A stretch of DNA of 64,000 nt from Mycolicibacter icosiumassiliensis (GCF_900078685.2 NZ_LT546170.1:603663-667662); one strand, 5' to 3'. Positions 9,702 to 19,059 are shown, numbered from the stretch's first letter. A program made the numbers and translations. Notes: generated by a model from the sequence alone, not told the origin.

Positions 9702-10379
9702 TCACAGACTGAGGACACCGGCAGTGCATAGGACACCGCCGACGGCGGCCAGCAGTGCCGCGAGCTGGCCTGGCCGACGTTGCCGACCCCACTTGTGCAG
9801 CGCGGCCATGAACCTGCGGGTGGCGTGCGGAGTCACCAGGTAGGCCAGCAGTGGAATCTCGACCAGCGCAAACGCCAACGCATTGAACGTCAGCAGTGCG
9901 GCGATCTTCGTGCTGGTGGCGGCGCCGGAGGCGACGATGATCGCCAACGCGGCCAGATAGTCCACCGACGGCAGCGCGATACCCAGTCCGGCTGTTCCCG
10001 CCACCCACAGCGACCGACCTTTGAGCAGGCGCTGGGCCCGAGCAGAGAACCCGACCGGGACGGAACCGGAACGAGCCGGAGGCGTCCCGCCGGGGCGGGC
10101 GGTCAACACTCTGACGACCAGAACCGCGGCCGTCAGCAGCGCCAGCGCGCCGATGACGATCTGAACCCGCGGCAAGGTCAGTCCAGACGACTCGGTCACC
10201 GAGGGTGGTAGGACGAACAACACCACCAGGCCGCCGGTTGTCCCCATCACGAAGCCGCCGCACAGGAACGCCATCAGTTGCAGCACCGGCCTGGGCCGGT
10301 TCAACATCAGCAGCGTCAAACCGATGCGAACCGGCTCCACGCTGGTGGCAGCCGCCATCACCAGCAGGGCTATCCACAT
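9702..10379 (-). CDS. gap: Gap/Sap-like integral membrane protein
   Basis: A 225-residue protein with about six hydrophobic segments and a basic cytoplasmic loop (around residues 95-120), matching the Gap/Sap family found beside mycobacterial glycopeptidolipid and sulfolipid loci. These small proteins assist MmpL-dependent surface display of lipids; the mechanism is not known in detail. It starts 33 bases after the fadD stop and lies upstream of chp2 on the same strand, so fadD-gap-chp2 is likely one operon. A second, divergent member of similar layout lies at 38966-39649. Confidence 0.75.
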   Translation of the reverse strand: MWIALLVMAAATSVEPVRIGLTLLMLNRPRPVLQLMAFLCGGFVMGTTGGLVVLFVLPPSVTESSGLTLPRVQIVIGALALLTAAVLVVRVLTARPGGTPPARSGSVPVGFSARAQRLLKGRSLWVAGTAGLGIALPSVDYLAALAIIVASGAATSTKIAALLTFNALAFALVEIPLLAYLVTPHATRRFMAALHKWGRQRRPGQLAALLAAVGGVLCTAGVLSL

Positions 10380-10412
10380 GCTGCGACTTCGTAGCGTGGG
10401 GACGCGGCCGGC

Positions 10413-12152
10413 TCAGCGGTCCATACGGGTGAACTGCTGGCTCTGGTACTGCTCGACGCAGGCGGCCCGGCGGACCTTGCCGCTGGTGGTGATGGGAATC
10501 GATCCCGGTCCCACCAGCACAACATCAGCGACGGTCACCCCGTGGGCTTGGGAGATCGCTGCCTGCACATCGTTTTTCAGGTCGGCAAGCCGCTGCGCGG
10601 TGTCCTCGGCGGATTCGCCGCGATCCCGAACTTCGATAATGGTGACCAGGGTCTCGTCCTCGTTGACGGGAACCGCGATGGCCGCGACGCGACCCCCGCT
10701 GATCTCTTGAAGGGTGGCTTCGATGTCCTCGGGGTAGTGGTTACGCCCGCGGATGATCAGCAGATCTTTCATGCGGCCGACGATGAACAGCTCATCCTCG
10801 GAGATGAATCCGAGGTCGCCGGTCCTTAGCCACGGGCCGCTCGGGGTGCCTTCGGACGCCCTGACCAGGGTCGCGGCGAACACCTCCTGGGTCTGTTCCG
10901 GCTTGTTCCAGTAGCCGGCAGCGACATTGGCGCCGGTGGTCCAGATCTCGCCGACAGTGCCCACCGTGCATTCGGCGCACGTTTCGGGGTCCACGATCCG
11001 CACCACCGGCGATTTCGGGACACCGTAGGTGAGCAGGGGCGTGCCCTCCTCTGTGCCAGACCGTTGCGCACTGCCGCGCGTCAACTTCTCCGATTCGAAG
11101 TAGACCGTCTGCGGCGGCCCCTCCACGTCGAGGGTGGCGACGTACAACGTGGCCTCGGCCAGCCCGTACGCGGGGTGCAGAGCCCGCGGACGGAAGTTGT
11201 AGGGGGCGAATCGGTGCAGGAAGCGCTCCAAAGTCGCGGGGTGGACGCGCTCGCTGCCGCTGACGATGCCCAGCACGTCGCCCAGGTCCCGGCCGGCCAG
11301 GTCCTCGTCGGTGGTCTTTCGCACCGCCAGTTCGAAGGCGAAATTCGGCGCCGCCGAAAATGCCCGAGTGTGGCTGGCCATCGCTTGGATCCAGCGCGCT
11401 GGACGCTGCAGGAACGCCACGGGGCTGGTCAGCTCGCATCGGTAGCCACCGAGGACCGGTGCGATGATGCCCAGGATCAAGCCCAGGTCGTGGTAGAAGG
11501 GCAGCCACGACACGATCGTGGTGTCGGGCGGTGCCACCCCGTTGAACTCCGGGAAGTAGCCGGCCATGAACTGCCGGAAGTTCACCTGAAGGTTGCGGTG
11601 CGAAACCATCACGCCAGCGGGTAGCCGAGTCGAGCCCGAGGTGTACTGCAGATACGCCACACCGCCGGAGTCGACGGGCTGATCACCCATGGCGACGTTG
11701 GCATCCAGATCCAATGCGTCGACAGCGACGACGGTTGCCGTGGCGTCGGCCCCGGATTCGCGCACATACTCGGCGACCAGATCGGCGGCCCCGGTCGTGG
11801 TCAGGACGACGGTCGGCGCGGTGTCGGTGAGTACGGCGCTGACCCGCTCGTCATGTGCGCCGGGGTGCGGCACCGGCAGGGGCACCGCGATGAATCCCGC
11901 CTGGATGGCGCCGAGGAAGGCCGCGACGTAGCCGAGACCCTGCGGGGCCAGGATGACGGCCCGGTCCCCGGCAGCGCCGTGCTGCTTGAGTTCGCGGGCC
12001 ACATTGAGGGCGCGCCGATAGATCTGTGACCAGGACAGCGTCTCAGCGACACCGTCCCAGTCCTGCTCGTAATCGGTGTAGGTGTACGCGGGTTCATCGG
12101 GGGAGAGGAACGCGCGTTCGCGCAACAAAGTTAATAGGGAGACATCAGACAT
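10413..12152 (-). CDS. Fatty-acyl-AMP ligase, FadD21/FadD23-like
   Basis: A 579-residue acyl-adenylate-forming enzyme that activates a fatty acid as acyl-AMP to load the partner PKS. The adenylation signature LQYTSGST lies near residue 170, WLPFYHDLG and the A8-type GRMKDLLIIRGRNHYPED motif follow, and the C-terminus is full length. I chose the ATG at 12152 (MSDVSLLTLL). The frame extends further upstream but that part has no FadD similarity and overlaps the rpsF gene. It heads a minus-strand run with gap and chp2 and is divergent from rpsF. In sister loci this partner is FadD21 (DAT/PAT) or FadD23 (SL-1, trehalose polyphleates); which one it is cannot be decided here. Confidence 0.9.
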   Translation of the reverse strand: MSDVSLLTLLRERAFLSPDEPAYTYTDYEQDWDGVAETLSWSQIYRRALNVARELKQHGAAGDRAVILAPQGLGYVAAFLGAIQAGFIAVPLPVPHPGAHDERVSAVLTDTAPTVVLTTTGAADLVAEYVRESGADATATVVAVDALDLDANVAMGDQPVDSGGVAYLQYTSGSTRLPAGVMVSHRNLQVNFRQFMAGYFPEFNGVAPPDTTIVSWLPFYHDLGLILGIIAPVLGGYRCELTSPVAFLQRPARWIQAMASHTRAFSAAPNFAFELAVRKTTDEDLAGRDLGDVLGIVSGSERVHPATLERFLHRFAPYNFRPRALHPAYGLAEATLYVATLDVEGPPQTVYFESEKLTRGSAQRSGTEEGTPLLTYGVPKSPVVRIVDPETCAECTVGTVGEIWTTGANVAAGYWNKPEQTQEVFAATLVRASEGTPSGPWLRTGDLGFISEDELFIVGRMKDLLIIRGRNHYPEDIEATLQEISGGRVAAIAVPVNEDETLVTIIEVRDRGESAEDTAQRLADLKNDVQAAISQAHGVTVADVVLVGPGSIPITTSGKVRRAACVEQYQSQQFTRMDR

Positions 12153-12335
12153 GGCGGTGAGGCTACCGTCACAGTGCGACATGTGCTGGGCAAGCCTGAG
12201 CGGGCGGGCCCAGAACCGCAATTTCGTCGCGGCACGGGTGGTCCGGTAACCTAGCCCGGTTGCCGACGCAGGCGACCCTCCTGCCGTGGACACCTCCACG
12301 GCCGCACTACGACCATAGGAGGTGATGAGGTTCCC
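12153..12335. promoter_or_regulatory. Divergent promoter region between fadD and rpsF
   Basis: 183 bases separate the start codons of the lipid operon (minus strand) and the rpsF operon (plus strand). A TAACCT hexamer at 12247-12252 is a reasonable -10 for rpsF, although no good -35 is seen, and rpsF has a strong Shine-Dalgarno (AGGAGGTGATG, 12317-12327). The reading is mostly positional. Confidence 0.4.
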
Positions 12336-12626
12336 ATGCGTCCATACGAAATCATGGTCATCCTTGACCCCACTCTTGACGAGCGCACCGTTGCCCCGTC
12401 CCTGGAGACGTTCCTGAACGTCATCCGCAAGGACGGCGGATCGGTCGACAAGGTCGACATCTGGGGCAAGCGCCGCCTGGCCTACGAGATCGCCAAGCAT
12501 GCCGAAGGCATCTACGCGATCATCGACGTCAAGGCCGAACCGGCCACCGTGTCCGAGCTCGACCGCCAGCTCAGCCTGAACGAGTCGGTGCTCCGCACCA
12601 AGGTAATGCGCACCGACAAGTCGTAG
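12336..12626 (+). CDS. rpsF: 30S ribosomal protein S6
   Basis: A 96-residue S6 (MRPYEIMVILDPTLDERT at the N-terminus, full family length) with a strong Shine-Dalgarno nine bases upstream. S6 binds 16S rRNA with S18 in the platform of the small subunit. It is first in the conserved rpsF-ssb-rpsR-rplI order of mycobacteria and other bacteria, and is likely co-transcribed with these genes. Confidence 0.98.
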   Translation: MRPYEIMVILDPTLDERTVAPSLETFLNVIRKDGGSVDKVDIWGKRRLAYEIAKHAEGIYAIIDVKAEPATVSELDRQLSLNESVLRTKVMRTDKS

Positions 12627-12703
12627 CCGACTGTCGCAGCCGTTGCGTAGGCTCAAGCTGCTAATGCAGCATCAAGCGCTGCCACCGATCCTAGGAGGGC
12701 CCC

Positions 12704-13213
12704 GTGGCTATAGGTGACACCACGATCACCGTCGTTGGAAACCTGACCGCGGACCCGGATCTGCGGTTCACTCCCTCGGGGGCGGCGGTCGCCAACTTCA
12801 CGGTGGCGTCCACTCCGCGGGTCTTTGACCGGCAGAGCAATGAGTGGAAGGACGGCGACGCGCTGTTCCTGCGGTGCAACATCTGGCGCGAGGCTGCCGA
12901 GAATGTGGCCGAGAGCCTCACCCGCGGATCGCGGGTGATCGTCACCGGGCGGCTGCGGCAGCGGTCCTTCGAGACCCGCGAGGGCGAGAAGCGCACCGTC
13001 TACGAGGTGGAGGTCGACGAAGTCGGTCCCTCGTTGCGGTATGCCACCGCCAAGATCAACAAGGTCAGCCGCGGTGGCGGCGGAGGCGGCTTCGGCGGGG
13101 GCGGCGGTATGCCGGCCTCGGCCGGTCCGTCCGGCCCGCCAGCGGAAGACCCGTGGGGCAGTGCTCCGGCGTCCGGCTCCTTCGGTGGCGCCGACGACGA
13201 GCCGCCCTTTTAG
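12704..13213 (+). CDS. ssb: Single-stranded DNA-binding protein
   Basis: A 169-residue SSB starting at GTG 12704 after AGGAGG. The N-terminal OB fold (to about residue 115) is followed by a glycine-rich linker and the acidic tail DDEPPF, which recruits replication and repair partners. It coats ssDNA during replication, recombination and repair, and sits between rpsF and rpsR as in other mycobacteria. Confidence 0.98.
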   Translation: MAIGDTTITVVGNLTADPDLRFTPSGAAVANFTVASTPRVFDRQSNEWKDGDALFLRCNIWREAAENVAESLTRGSRVIVTGRLRQRSFETREGEKRTVYEVEVDEVGPSLRYATAKINKVSRGGGGGGFGGGGGMPASAGPSGPPAEDPWGSAPASGSFGGADDEPPF

Positions 13214-13246
13214 ACCAACGAACCACAGCACGAAAGAGATAGGTAG

Positions 13247-13501
13247 ATGGCCAAATCCAACAAGCGGCGTCCGGCTCCTGAGAAGCCGATCAAGGCTCGC
13301 AAGTGCGCATTCTGCTCCAACAAGAAGCAGGTGATCGACTACAAGGACACCTCGCTGCTGCGCACCTACATTTCTGAGCGGGGCAAGATCCGCGCCCGTC
13401 GTGTGACCGGCAACTGCGTTCAGCACCAGCGCGACGTCGCGCTCGCGGTGAAGAACGCCCGCGAGGTCGCCTTGCTGCCCTTCACCTCGTCGGCGCGCTA
13501 G
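13247..13501 (+). CDS. rpsR: 30S ribosomal protein S18 (zinc-ligand form)
   Basis: An 84-residue S18 with Cys pairs in CAFC and the NCVQHQ segment. This pattern is that of the Zn-binding (C+) paralogue, so a C- partner expressed in zinc starvation may exist elsewhere in the genome. It starts at ATG 13247, 33 bases after ssb. Confidence 0.97.
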   Translation: MAKSNKRRPAPEKPIKARKCAFCSNKKQVIDYKDTSLLRTYISERGKIRARRVTGNCVQHQRDVALAVKNAREVALLPFTSSAR

Positions 13502-13532
13502 CCGACCCCTTAATCCGAGAAAGTACGAAACG

Positions 13533-13991
13533 ATGAAGCTCATTTTGACCGCTGAGGTGGACCACCTCGGAGCGGCCGGAGACACCGTCGAGGTCAAGGA
13601 CGGATACGGCCGCAACTACCTGCTCCCGCGGGGGCTGGCCATCGTCGCCACGCGTGGCGCGCAGAAGCAGGCCGACGACATCCGTCGGGCCCGCGAGACC
13701 AAGCAGGTGCGCGACCTGGACCACGCCAAGGAGCTCAAGGGAGCTCTGCAGGCGCTGGGCACCGTCACGTTGCCGGTGAAGACCTCCGGCAACTCGGGCA
13801 AGCTGTTCGGCTCGGTGACCGCCGCTGACGTGGTCGCCGCCATCAAGAAGGCCGGCGGGCCGAACCTGGACCGGCGGATCGTCCGGCTGCCCAAGGCCCA
13901 CATCAAGGCCGTCGGTAGCCACCCGGTGTCGGTGCACCTGCACCCCGAGGTGAACGTCGACGTCACCCTCGACGTCGCCGCGGCAAACTAA
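13533..13991 (+). CDS. rplI: 50S ribosomal protein L9
   Basis: A 152-residue L9 with the N-terminal domain MKLILTAEVDHLGAAGD, the GYGRNYLLPRG motif, the long connecting helix and the C-terminal rRNA-binding domain. It is the last gene of the ribosomal block and is followed by a clear terminator hairpin. Confidence 0.98.
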   Translation: MKLILTAEVDHLGAAGDTVEVKDGYGRNYLLPRGLAIVATRGAQKQADDIRRARETKQVRDLDHAKELKGALQALGTVTLPVKTSGNSGKLFGSVTAADVVAAIKKAGGPNLDRRIVRLPKAHIKAVGSHPVSVHLHPEVNVDVTLDVAAAN

Positions 13992-14005
13992 GCACGTATC
14001 TCAGC

Positions 14006-14048
14006 AGCCCCGGCAGCGCCCTGATCGGCGCTGCCGGGGCTTTGCTGT
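14006..14048 (+). terminator. Hairpin terminator of the rpsF-rplI operon
   Basis: A perfect 15-base stem (14006-14020 with 14027-14041) around a six-base loop is followed by TTTGCTGT. It begins 14 bases after the rplI stop, on the transcript strand. Confidence 0.85.
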
Positions 14049-14486
14049 GTTCGGAATGAGATCAGCCGGGTTAGCGCTGGCTAACTTTTAGGCCGGTCTA
14101 CAAAGGTGAGCCGTTTACCTTGATGTGGAATCGCGTCTACCTGTCCGCAAAGCAACACGCCCAAGGCGGCAACCTATGACGACACGCCGAAGAGATTGTC
14201 TTCCACAATCAAAACACCCCTCGGTACCGTCCTCAACTGCGGGGATAGCACCGATTAGAAGAACAATCCACAAGTCTTCCCCACCGTCCCAAACAAATGG
14301 GGGACCGGTGTGCACACTTAATCCACACCTTTGTGAACAAGCTCGTTTGGTACGGCCGCCAGCAACGCCTAGCGTCAACGCGGCACGGCACAACGGGGGT
14401 GGCCAGAGATGTCATAGCCACCGGATATGTTCGGGCCATTAACGCCGAATAGACATTCGATCGTGCCAGTGGAGGAGGAGGGGCGC
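14049..14486. other. Intergenic region between rplI and dnaB
   Basis: About 440 bases with visibly lower GC than the neighbours and only short open frames without recognisable features (for example 14125-14442 plus, 14115-14393 minus). M. tuberculosis has the small gene Rv0057 at this place; I see no convincing counterpart. The dnaB promoter must lie here, and the dnaB Shine-Dalgarno (GGAGGAGGAG, 14471-14480) closes the region. Confidence 0.5.
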
Positions 14487-15863
14487 ATGGCGGTAGTCGA
14501 CGACCGTGGGCACTCTGAGCTGGAGGAGCCACCACGCGAAGACGTCGGCCGCCAACCGCCCCAGGATCTCGTCGCAGAGCAGTCGGTGCTCGGGGGCATG
14601 CTACTGAGCAAGGACGCCATTGCCGACGTGCTGGAGCGGCTGCGGCCCGGTGACTTCTACCGCCCGGTGCACCAGAACATCTACGACTCGATTCTGGACC
14701 TCTACGGGCGCGGGGAGCCGGCCGACGCGGTCACCGTGGCCGCCGAGCTCGACCGCCGTGGCCTGCTGCGCCGGGTGGGCGGTGCCCCCTACCTGCACAC
14801 GCTGATCTCCACGGTGCCCACCGCGGCCAACGCCGGCTACTACGCCACCATCGTCTCGGAGAAGGCGATCCTGCGTCGGCTGGTGGAGGCCGGCACCCGG
14901 GTGGTGCAGTACGGCTACGCCGGCGCCGAGGGTGCCGATGTGGCCGAGATCGTCGACCGCGCCCAGGCCGAGATCTACGAGGTGGCCGAGCGCCGGAGCT
15001 CCGAGGACTTCGTTCCGCTGGAAGACCTGCTGCAGCCCACCATGGACGAGATCGACGCGATCGCCTCGCACGGCGGTATCGCGCGCGGTGTGCCGACCGG
15101 CTTCACCGATCTGGACGAGGTGACCAACGGGCTGCACCCGGGACAGATGATCATCATTGCGGCGCGGCCCGGTATGGGGAAATCCACACTGGCACTTGAC
15201 TTTATGCGGTCGTGCTCGATCAAGAACCGGATGGCCAGCGTCATCTTTTCGCTGGAAATGAGCAAGTCCGAAATCGTCATGCGATTGCTCTCCGCTGAAG
15301 CCAAGATCAAACTCGGCGACATGCGCTCGGGACGGATGACGGACGACGACTGGACCCGGCTGGCGCGGCGGATGAGCGAGATCAGCGAGGCGCCGCTCTA
15401 CATCGACGATTCGCCGAACCTGACCATGATGGAGATCCGCGCCAAAGCCCGCCGGCTCAAACAGAAGGCCGACCTGCGACTGGTGGCGGTCGACTACATG
15501 CAGCTGATGACTTCCGGCAAGAAGGTCGAGTCGCGCCAGCAGGAGGTGTCGGAATTCTCCCGGAACCTCAAGCTACTGGCCAAGGAGCTCGAGGTGCCGG
15601 TGATCGCGCTGAGCCAGCTCAACCGTGGTCCCGAGCAGCGCACCGACAAGAAGCCGATGCTGGCAGATCTCCGTGAAAGTGGAAGTTTGGAGCAAGATGC
15701 GGACATGGTTATACTTTTGCACCGCCCCGACGCATTCGAGCGTGACGACCCGCGTGGCGGCGAGGCGGACCTGATTCTGGCCAAGCACCGTAACGGGCCG
15801 ACGAAGACGGTGACCGTGGCGCATCAGCTGCACCTGTCGCGGTTTACGAACATGGCGCACTGA
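14487..15863 (+). CDS. dnaB: Replicative DNA helicase DnaB, intein-free
   Basis: A 458-residue hexameric helicase with the N-terminal DnaG-interacting domain (PPQDLVAEQSVLGG, about residues 28-130) and the RecA-fold C-terminal domain (Walker A ARPGMGKST about 230-240, Walker B region LVAVDYMQLM, finger RGPEQRTDKKP). I chose ATG 14487 (MAVVDD, as in other mycobacterial DnaB) because a GGAGGAGGAG site lies seven bases upstream. A longer frame starting at 14427 has no such signal. Unlike M. tuberculosis DnaB, no intein interrupts the conserved LRESG segment, and the helicase runs straight through to the ...RFTNMAH end. Confidence 0.97.
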   Translation: MAVVDDRGHSELEEPPREDVGRQPPQDLVAEQSVLGGMLLSKDAIADVLERLRPGDFYRPVHQNIYDSILDLYGRGEPADAVTVAAELDRRGLLRRVGGAPYLHTLISTVPTAANAGYYATIVSEKAILRRLVEAGTRVVQYGYAGAEGADVAEIVDRAQAEIYEVAERRSSEDFVPLEDLLQPTMDEIDAIASHGGIARGVPTGFTDLDEVTNGLHPGQMIIIAARPGMGKSTLALDFMRSCSIKNRMASVIFSLEMSKSEIVMRLLSAEAKIKLGDMRSGRMTDDDWTRLARRMSEISEAPLYIDDSPNLTMMEIRAKARRLKQKADLRLVAVDYMQLMTSGKKVESRQQEVSEFSRNLKLLAKELEVPVIALSQLNRGPEQRTDKKPMLADLRESGSLEQDADMVILLHRPDAFERDDPRGGEADLILAKHRNGPTKTVTVAHQLHLSRFTNMAH

Positions 15864-16744
15864 CGGGGCGGCGGCGCTTCCTTAACCACGAGCGGTCACA
15901 GCTGCCGTGGATTTTCCCGACACTGCACCACAACAACATCGGCTTCTATGCGATCGGCGTCGGAGGAACAGCTGACTATTCGCTGCTGGCGACCGACGGC
16001 CTCCCGGACGTTCAGATGCTCGGCGCTGGACAGAACGGCCAGTTCTTCCCCCGTTGGACCTACGAGATGGCCGAGTCCGCCGACGGTGAACTGGCACTTG
16101 ACACCAGCAGCGGCGAGACCGACGAGTACGGCTACCGCCGCGTCGACAACATCACCGACGGCATCCTCAAACTGTACCGCGAGGCGGTCGGTGACCAGGT
16201 GACCAAGAACGCCATCTTCTACTACGTCTATGGACTGCTGCATGATCCGGCCTATCGGGCGGCGTACGCCGCGGACCTGAAGAAGATGCTGCCGCACATC
16301 CCGATGCCGGAGACCCGCGAGCGGTTCGATCAGCTGTCCGGTGCCGGCTGCAAGCTGGCCGAGCTGCACGTCAACTACGAGACCGTCCAGCCGTATCCAC
16401 TTGAGGTGCAACTCAAGCCCGGCGCCGATCCGTCGAGCCGCGAGACGTGGCGGGTCGACAAGATGAAGTGGCGCTCGAAAACCGACCAGACCGCCATCAT
16501 CTACAACGGCAAGGTCACCATCGCCGGCATCCCGGAGGAAGCCGAACGGTACATGCTCGGCTCGCGTTCGGCGTTGGCCTGGATCATCGACCGGTACCAG
16601 GTGAAGACCGACAAGGCGTCTGGCATCGTCAACGACCCCAACGACTGGTGCGATGAGCACGACGACCCGACCTACATCGTCGATCTGATCAAGCGGATCA
16701 CCACCGTCAGCATTGAGACGATGAAGATCGTGGACAGCCTCTAG
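15864..16744 (+). pseudogene. 5'-truncated type ISP restriction-modification enzyme (C-terminal specificity part)
   Basis: An open frame continuous from the end of dnaB reads RRRFLNHERSQLPWIFPTLHH, then NNIGFYAIGVGG, FFPRWTYE, NAIFYYVYGLLHDP and the TYIVDLIKRITTVSIET end. These are features of the C-terminal target-recognition part of single-chain type ISP/DEAD-box restriction-modification proteins, usually more than 1500 residues long. The nuclease, helicase and methyltransferase parts are absent and there is no start codon near the beginning, so this is a remnant of about 290 codons. It abuts the dnaB stop, suggesting deletion of the 5' end. The next gene, a SIR2 protein, supports a former defence island. 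The family call rests on remembered motifs. Confidence 0.75.
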
Positions 16745-16839
16745 CTGACCGAGGAATGCCGGTATCGGTGCCAATCTGGCTGATTCAGCTGTGATCTGGC
16801 GACATCTCGTGGGCGTCACGAAGGCGCCCTTCAGGGCTG

Positions 16840-16876
16840 TTACGTCCTGTCGGCCCGCGTCCGTAATCTGCTGTCA
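16840..16876 (+). promoter_or_regulatory. Candidate promoter of the SIR2 gene (leaderless)
   Basis: TAATCT (16864-16869) lies six bases before the ATG at 16876, and TTACGT (16840-16845) lies 18 bases further upstream. No Shine-Dalgarno precedes the start. This spacing would make the ATG the transcription start, a common arrangement in mycobacteria. The -35 match is poor. Confidence 0.4.
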
Positions 16877-18807
16877 TGACGACCGACGATCTGTACTTGC
16901 CTCTTGCCTTTTCGCTAGCTTCCAGCCCCGATGCGTACGCGGTGTTGGCCGGGGCGGGGGTTTCCAAGGGCGCCGGCCTGCCATCGGCGTGGGAGATCGA
17001 GGTCGACCTGGTTACCAAGATCGCTCGCCAGGTTGAAGACCCCACGGAGATCAGCGACGACAACGCTGAGCAGTGGTACCGCGACAGGTTCGGCAAGCCG
17101 CTGACTTACAGCGATCTGCTGGAGCACCTCGCGCAGCGGCCCCACGAGAGAAAGGCGCTGCTGCACCGGTATTTCGAACCGTCCGACGATGAAGACTCTC
17201 CCGATAACCGAACCGAGCCGTCTCGTGCGCACCGCGCGGTCGCTCAGCTCGTTAAAGAGGGGGTCGTCCGGGTCATCGTGACGATGAACTTTGACCGACT
17301 CTTCGAACAGGCTCTACGTGAACTCGGTATCGAGCCGACGGTCGTAGCTACCGAAGCAGACGCAGAGGGGCTTGGCCCGCTTCGACTGCTGAACGTGTGT
17401 GTCATTCACCTGCACGGCGATTACCGCCAACCCACGTCGATGCGCAATACCGGTGCCGAACTCGACGGATACCCTCCGCACATGGACCGCTTGATTCGCC
17501 AGGTCATCGCGGAGTACGGGCTCCTTGTGGCCGGCTGGTCTGTGCAGCACGACGCAGCGCTCCGTGATGCGGTGAAGGCATGCTGCACCCGGCGTTTCAC
17601 TACCGGCTGGGTCGAGCTTTTTCAGCTCAACGAAGCGGCCCGCGAACTAGCCGACGCCACCGCTGCAACCGTTTTCACCGCGACCGCGGACGAGGCCTTC
17701 CAACGCCTTGCGGACCAGGTCATTGCCATCCGAGAAAAACAGAGTCGTCACCCATTGACGGTGGCAGTAGCCGCCAGTCGCATCAAGCGGCAACTCTCCC
17801 AACAGGAACCGGCCATCAGTGTCCACGATATGCTCGCACAGGAGTTTTCCCGACTCCACCAGCTCCCGGACCTCAACCTCTCTGACGACCGGGATGCCAC
17901 AGTGACTTTCGAGCAGCGCCGTGATCGGATCTTTGAAGCTGCCCGCGTGCCGGCCGCGGCCGTCGCGGTGCTGGCTTACTGGGGTGGGACGGAAACCGAC
18001 CGCTGGTGGATCGATGATCTACAGCGGCTGTCCCGCCCGGATCGGGCGGCAGGGGAGGTCCGACTCATCAACCTGCCGCTGGCCGCTGCATCGGTGCTGT
18101 TCTACTCCGCTGGTGTGGCTGCCGTCGCTGCTAGGAATTACGGACGCGTGCGCGGCTTGTTCGTACTCGACGGAGAACCGATCGGCAGCCAGACCGGTGC
18201 CATTTCGCTATCGGCGGTTCTGGCACCGAACCAGCAGTGGGTCGCAGCACCAGTACAGGGTGTCAACCACTACGGCGCGGTCGCCCCGACGCTGGTCGAG
18301 GCATTGGGGATCAGCGCGGCGGCCATTGAAGAAGCCTGGCAACTCTTCGAAGTTGTGCGGCTGGCTTACCTTTTCGTCGCCGAGCATGGCAGCGAAGTCG
18401 CTGCTGCCGTCGCCGAATGTTCGTCGGCTGAGCACCAGCACAGTGCACTGTCCAGTGTCGGCTCCGCCTCCGCCGTCGGGTCACCCGCCGTGGAGAAGTA
18501 CAAGATTATCGCCAACCTCGCTCAGCGGCGGCGCTGCCGCGCTTACAAGTTGCATCTGCTAGCGGTCGAGAAAAGTCACGTCCCCAGCGTCGGCCAATAC
18601 TGGGGCAGTCCAGCCGCTGAGCGACTCGCCTCAGAGATTGCGCGCGAGGGCGACCTCCATCCCCTGGTGCGTGCGTTCGGCCGCGACGCTGCGAGTGTTG
18701 AGATGGCTGTACGCGCCGTCAGTCACGCAGTGGGCAAAGCAGCGGAAGCGGAACCTGACGCATGGCACCGAGAGCAACTCTGGCTCGACACCTCGCAACT
18801 GGCGTGA
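16876..18807 (+). CDS. SIR2-domain protein, candidate anti-phage NADase
   Basis: A 643-residue protein. Residues 20-270 form a SIR2-like Rossmann domain with the NAD-loop GAGVS (26-30, AVLAGAGVSKGAGLPS), the Asn-Asp pair in TMNFDR (N138, D140) and a His in IHLHGD (H180), the residues expected of an active NAD+ hydrolase. The remaining roughly 370 residues match nothing I recognise and could be the phage-sensing or regulatory part. SIR2 proteins of this size act in anti-phage systems by depleting NAD+ when triggered. The gene stands alone on its strand between a restriction-enzyme remnant and an IS3 element, typical of a defence island. It could be a single-gene system or have lost a partner. 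The defence role is inferred. Confidence 0.75.
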   Translation: MTTDDLYLPLAFSLASSPDAYAVLAGAGVSKGAGLPSAWEIEVDLVTKIARQVEDPTEISDDNAEQWYRDRFGKPLTYSDLLEHLAQRPHERKALLHRYFEPSDDEDSPDNRTEPSRAHRAVAQLVKEGVVRVIVTMNFDRLFEQALRELGIEPTVVATEADAEGLGPLRLLNVCVIHLHGDYRQPTSMRNTGAELDGYPPHMDRLIRQVIAEYGLLVAGWSVQHDAALRDAVKACCTRRFTTGWVELFQLNEAARELADATAATVFTATADEAFQRLADQVIAIREKQSRHPLTVAVAASRIKRQLSQQEPAISVHDMLAQEFSRLHQLPDLNLSDDRDATVTFEQRRDRIFEAARVPAAAVAVLAYWGGTETDRWWIDDLQRLSRPDRAAGEVRLINLPLAAASVLFYSAGVAAVAARNYGRVRGLFVLDGEPIGSQTGAISLSAVLAPNQQWVAAPVQGVNHYGAVAPTLVEALGISAAAIEEAWQLFEVVRLAYLFVAEHGSEVAAAVAECSSAEHQHSALSSVGSASAVGSPAVEKYKIIANLAQRRRCRAYKLHLLAVEKSHVPSVGQYWGSPAAERLASEIAREGDLHPLVRAFGRDAASVEMAVRAVSHAVGKAAEAEPDAWHREQLWLDTSQLA

Positions 18808-19028
18808 CCTGTTACCCCGCGACCCGCGACTATCGAACCAGCAGGGAACTGTCGGTGACCGTGTAACACATGCCTGACACCTCGGTCAGGAGTCTCTGAT
18901 AGCGGCGGGTGAGTGCCTATCGCACGCCGGCAAGGCGAATCGGCGAGGACAGGTGGGGCAGAGGGTCCGCTCCAAAGTGCTCTTTTCCCAGCGTGACTGG
19001 TGTCAGTACCCGGTGGACAATAGGGCCT
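18808..19028. other. Intergenic region between SIR2 gene and IS3 element
   Basis: No gene seen. A short stem CCTGA...TCAGG near 18874-18892 may be a weak terminator or the scar of an older insertion. Confidence 0.35.
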
Positions 19029-19059
19029 TGCCCCCATGTAGTGGACACGGGATTTGTGG

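Noticed and set aside
10413..12656. FadD with a 168-residue N-terminal extension
   Set aside because: The extension overlaps rpsF and its promoter and has no family similarity; ATG 12152 gives the normal length.
14125..14442. Possible Rv0057-like gene between rplI and dnaB
   Set aside because: No recognisable similarity or ribosome-binding site, and frames on both strands are equally open.
18874..18892. Terminator after the SIR2 gene
   Set aside because: The stem is only five bases with no T-tract.
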